DNA of 64,000 nt, taken from Salipiger profundus. Its GTDB lineage: Bacteria; Pseudomonadota; Alphaproteobacteria; Rhodobacterales; Rhodobacteraceae. The stretch's first letter is position 1, and each line of letters starts with the position of its first letter. Shown here one piece after another: positions 63,605-64,000 of this stretch. The notes under the pieces were generated by a model that had not been told where the DNA came from, ran no database searches, and saw only the letters and a program-made list of their open reading frames with translations. The position numbers and the translations under genes were made by a program. The stretch spans positions 1,815,501-1,879,500 of the forward strand of contig NZ_CP014796.1 in NCBI RefSeq assembly GCF_001969385.1. Reading direction: 5' to 3'.

Positions 63605-64000
63605 TCAGACGAAGAACTGGCCGCCGTTGGCGGAGATCGTCGAGCCGTTGATGAAGCCCGCGTCGTCGGACGCGAGGAACACCACGCAGCGCGCGATTTC
63701 CTCGGGCTCGCCCAGACGGCCCGTCGGGATCTGGGCGATGATCGAATCGCGGACCTTCTCGGGCACGGCCATGACCATCTCCGTGGCGATGTAGCCGGGG
63801 CAGATCGCGTTGGCGGTGATGCCGGCGCGCGCGCCTTCCTGTGCCAGCGACTTGACGATGCCGAGGTCGCCAGCCTTGGTCGCGGCATAGTTCACCTGCG
63901 CGAACTGGCCCTTCTGGCCGTTGATCGAGGAGATCACGATGACCCGGCCGAACTTGCGCTCGCGCATGCCGGGCCAGACCGGGTGCACGGTGTTGAACAC
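63605..64000 (-). CDS. phaB: Acetoacetyl-CoA reductase (SDR, N-terminus cut off by the window edge)
   Basis: 132 codons of the C-terminal half; the gene enters from the right edge. SDR active-site Ser (VIVISSINGQKGQFAQVNYAATKAG with YxxxK), then NAICPGYIATEMV and GEPEEIARCVVFLASDDAGFINGSTISANGGQ. The INGQKGQFAQVNY and NGGQF ends are those of PhaB, which reduces acetoacetyl-CoA to (R)-3-hydroxybutyryl-CoA for PHB storage. The start is outside the window. Confidence 0.92.
   Translation of the reverse strand: MFNTVHPVWPGMRERKFGRVIVISSINGQKGQFAQVNYAATKAGDLGIVKSLAQEGARAGITANAICPGYIATEMVMAVPEKVRDSIIAQIPTGRLGEPEEIARCVVFLASDDAGFINGSTISANGGQFFV

Overview
This is a GC-rich chromosomal window from an alphaproteobacterium, almost certainly Rhodobacterales (roseobacter or Salipiger-like). 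The evidence is the run rplO-secY-adk / rpsM-rpsK-rpoA-rplQ, the coupled aminotransferase and mercaptopyruvate sulfurtransferase, RarA next to a Do-type protease, a PHB-type acetoacetyl-CoA reductase, a BacNav-type sodium channel and typical Rhodobacterales small families (DUF465, DUF2007, DUF805). I see no transposase, integrase, phage gene, tRNA, rRNA or CRISPR. Genus and species cannot be read from the sequence. Many essential genes use TTG or GTG starts.

Layout. 1-4.5 kb: the end of a nucleoside-uptake operon (BMP-type ABC ATPase running off the left edge, substrate-binding protein, deoxyribose-phosphate aldolase), then a glycosyltransferase-like gene and an ABM monooxygenase. 4.5-10.2 kb: aromatic aminotransferase with sseA, rarA with a Do protease, and a small stress-type pair ending in a host-attachment protein. 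10.3-16.8 kb: ribosomal and transcription genes on the minus strand, interrupted by an opposing BLUF blue-light receptor gene; rplO is preceded by smpB rather than rpmD/rpsE. 16.8-23.7 kb: an OmpR-type two-component system, then a urate-degradation cluster (uraH; puuE-uraD fusion; ureidoglycine aminohydrolase; allA; NCS2 permease).

23.9-32.7 kb: accessory envelope and stress genes. They include an unusual membrane protein with a C-terminal winged-helix-like domain, a GST, queG, a secreted methionine-rich hexapeptide-repeat protein divergent from msrB-msrA, a Crp/Fnr regulator, a 570-base gene-free stretch with three consecutive hairpins, and a secreted LprI-MliC protein. 32.8-43.6 kb: FadH-like reductase, PfpI protein, LysR regulator with a nested operator palindrome, a BacNav sodium channel, an IMPACT-domain protein, a CinA-GNAT-AhpD-like-OmpA run, sfsA, mscS and map.

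43.9-64 kb: MBL hydrolase, rsmD, FAD reductase, peroxiredoxin, mlaC-mlaA, a type I secretion ABC/HlyD pair, a RidA-GDPD-FemAB-like-PCD operon, a CPA1 antiporter with a cyclic-nucleotide-binding-like tail, a TPR protein with ispE, a convergent polyprenyl synthase, small housekeeping genes, a VOC dioxygenase and a truncated phaB at the right edge. A dispersed extragenic repeat (GGGGGC...CTGCCCCC ... AGAAGAAG) appears at least three times. The most interesting items are the methionine-rich protein beside msrBA, the membrane winged-helix protein, the three-hairpin intergenic region, the BLUF gene inside the ribosomal block, and overlapping alternative hairpins between rpoA and rplQ.
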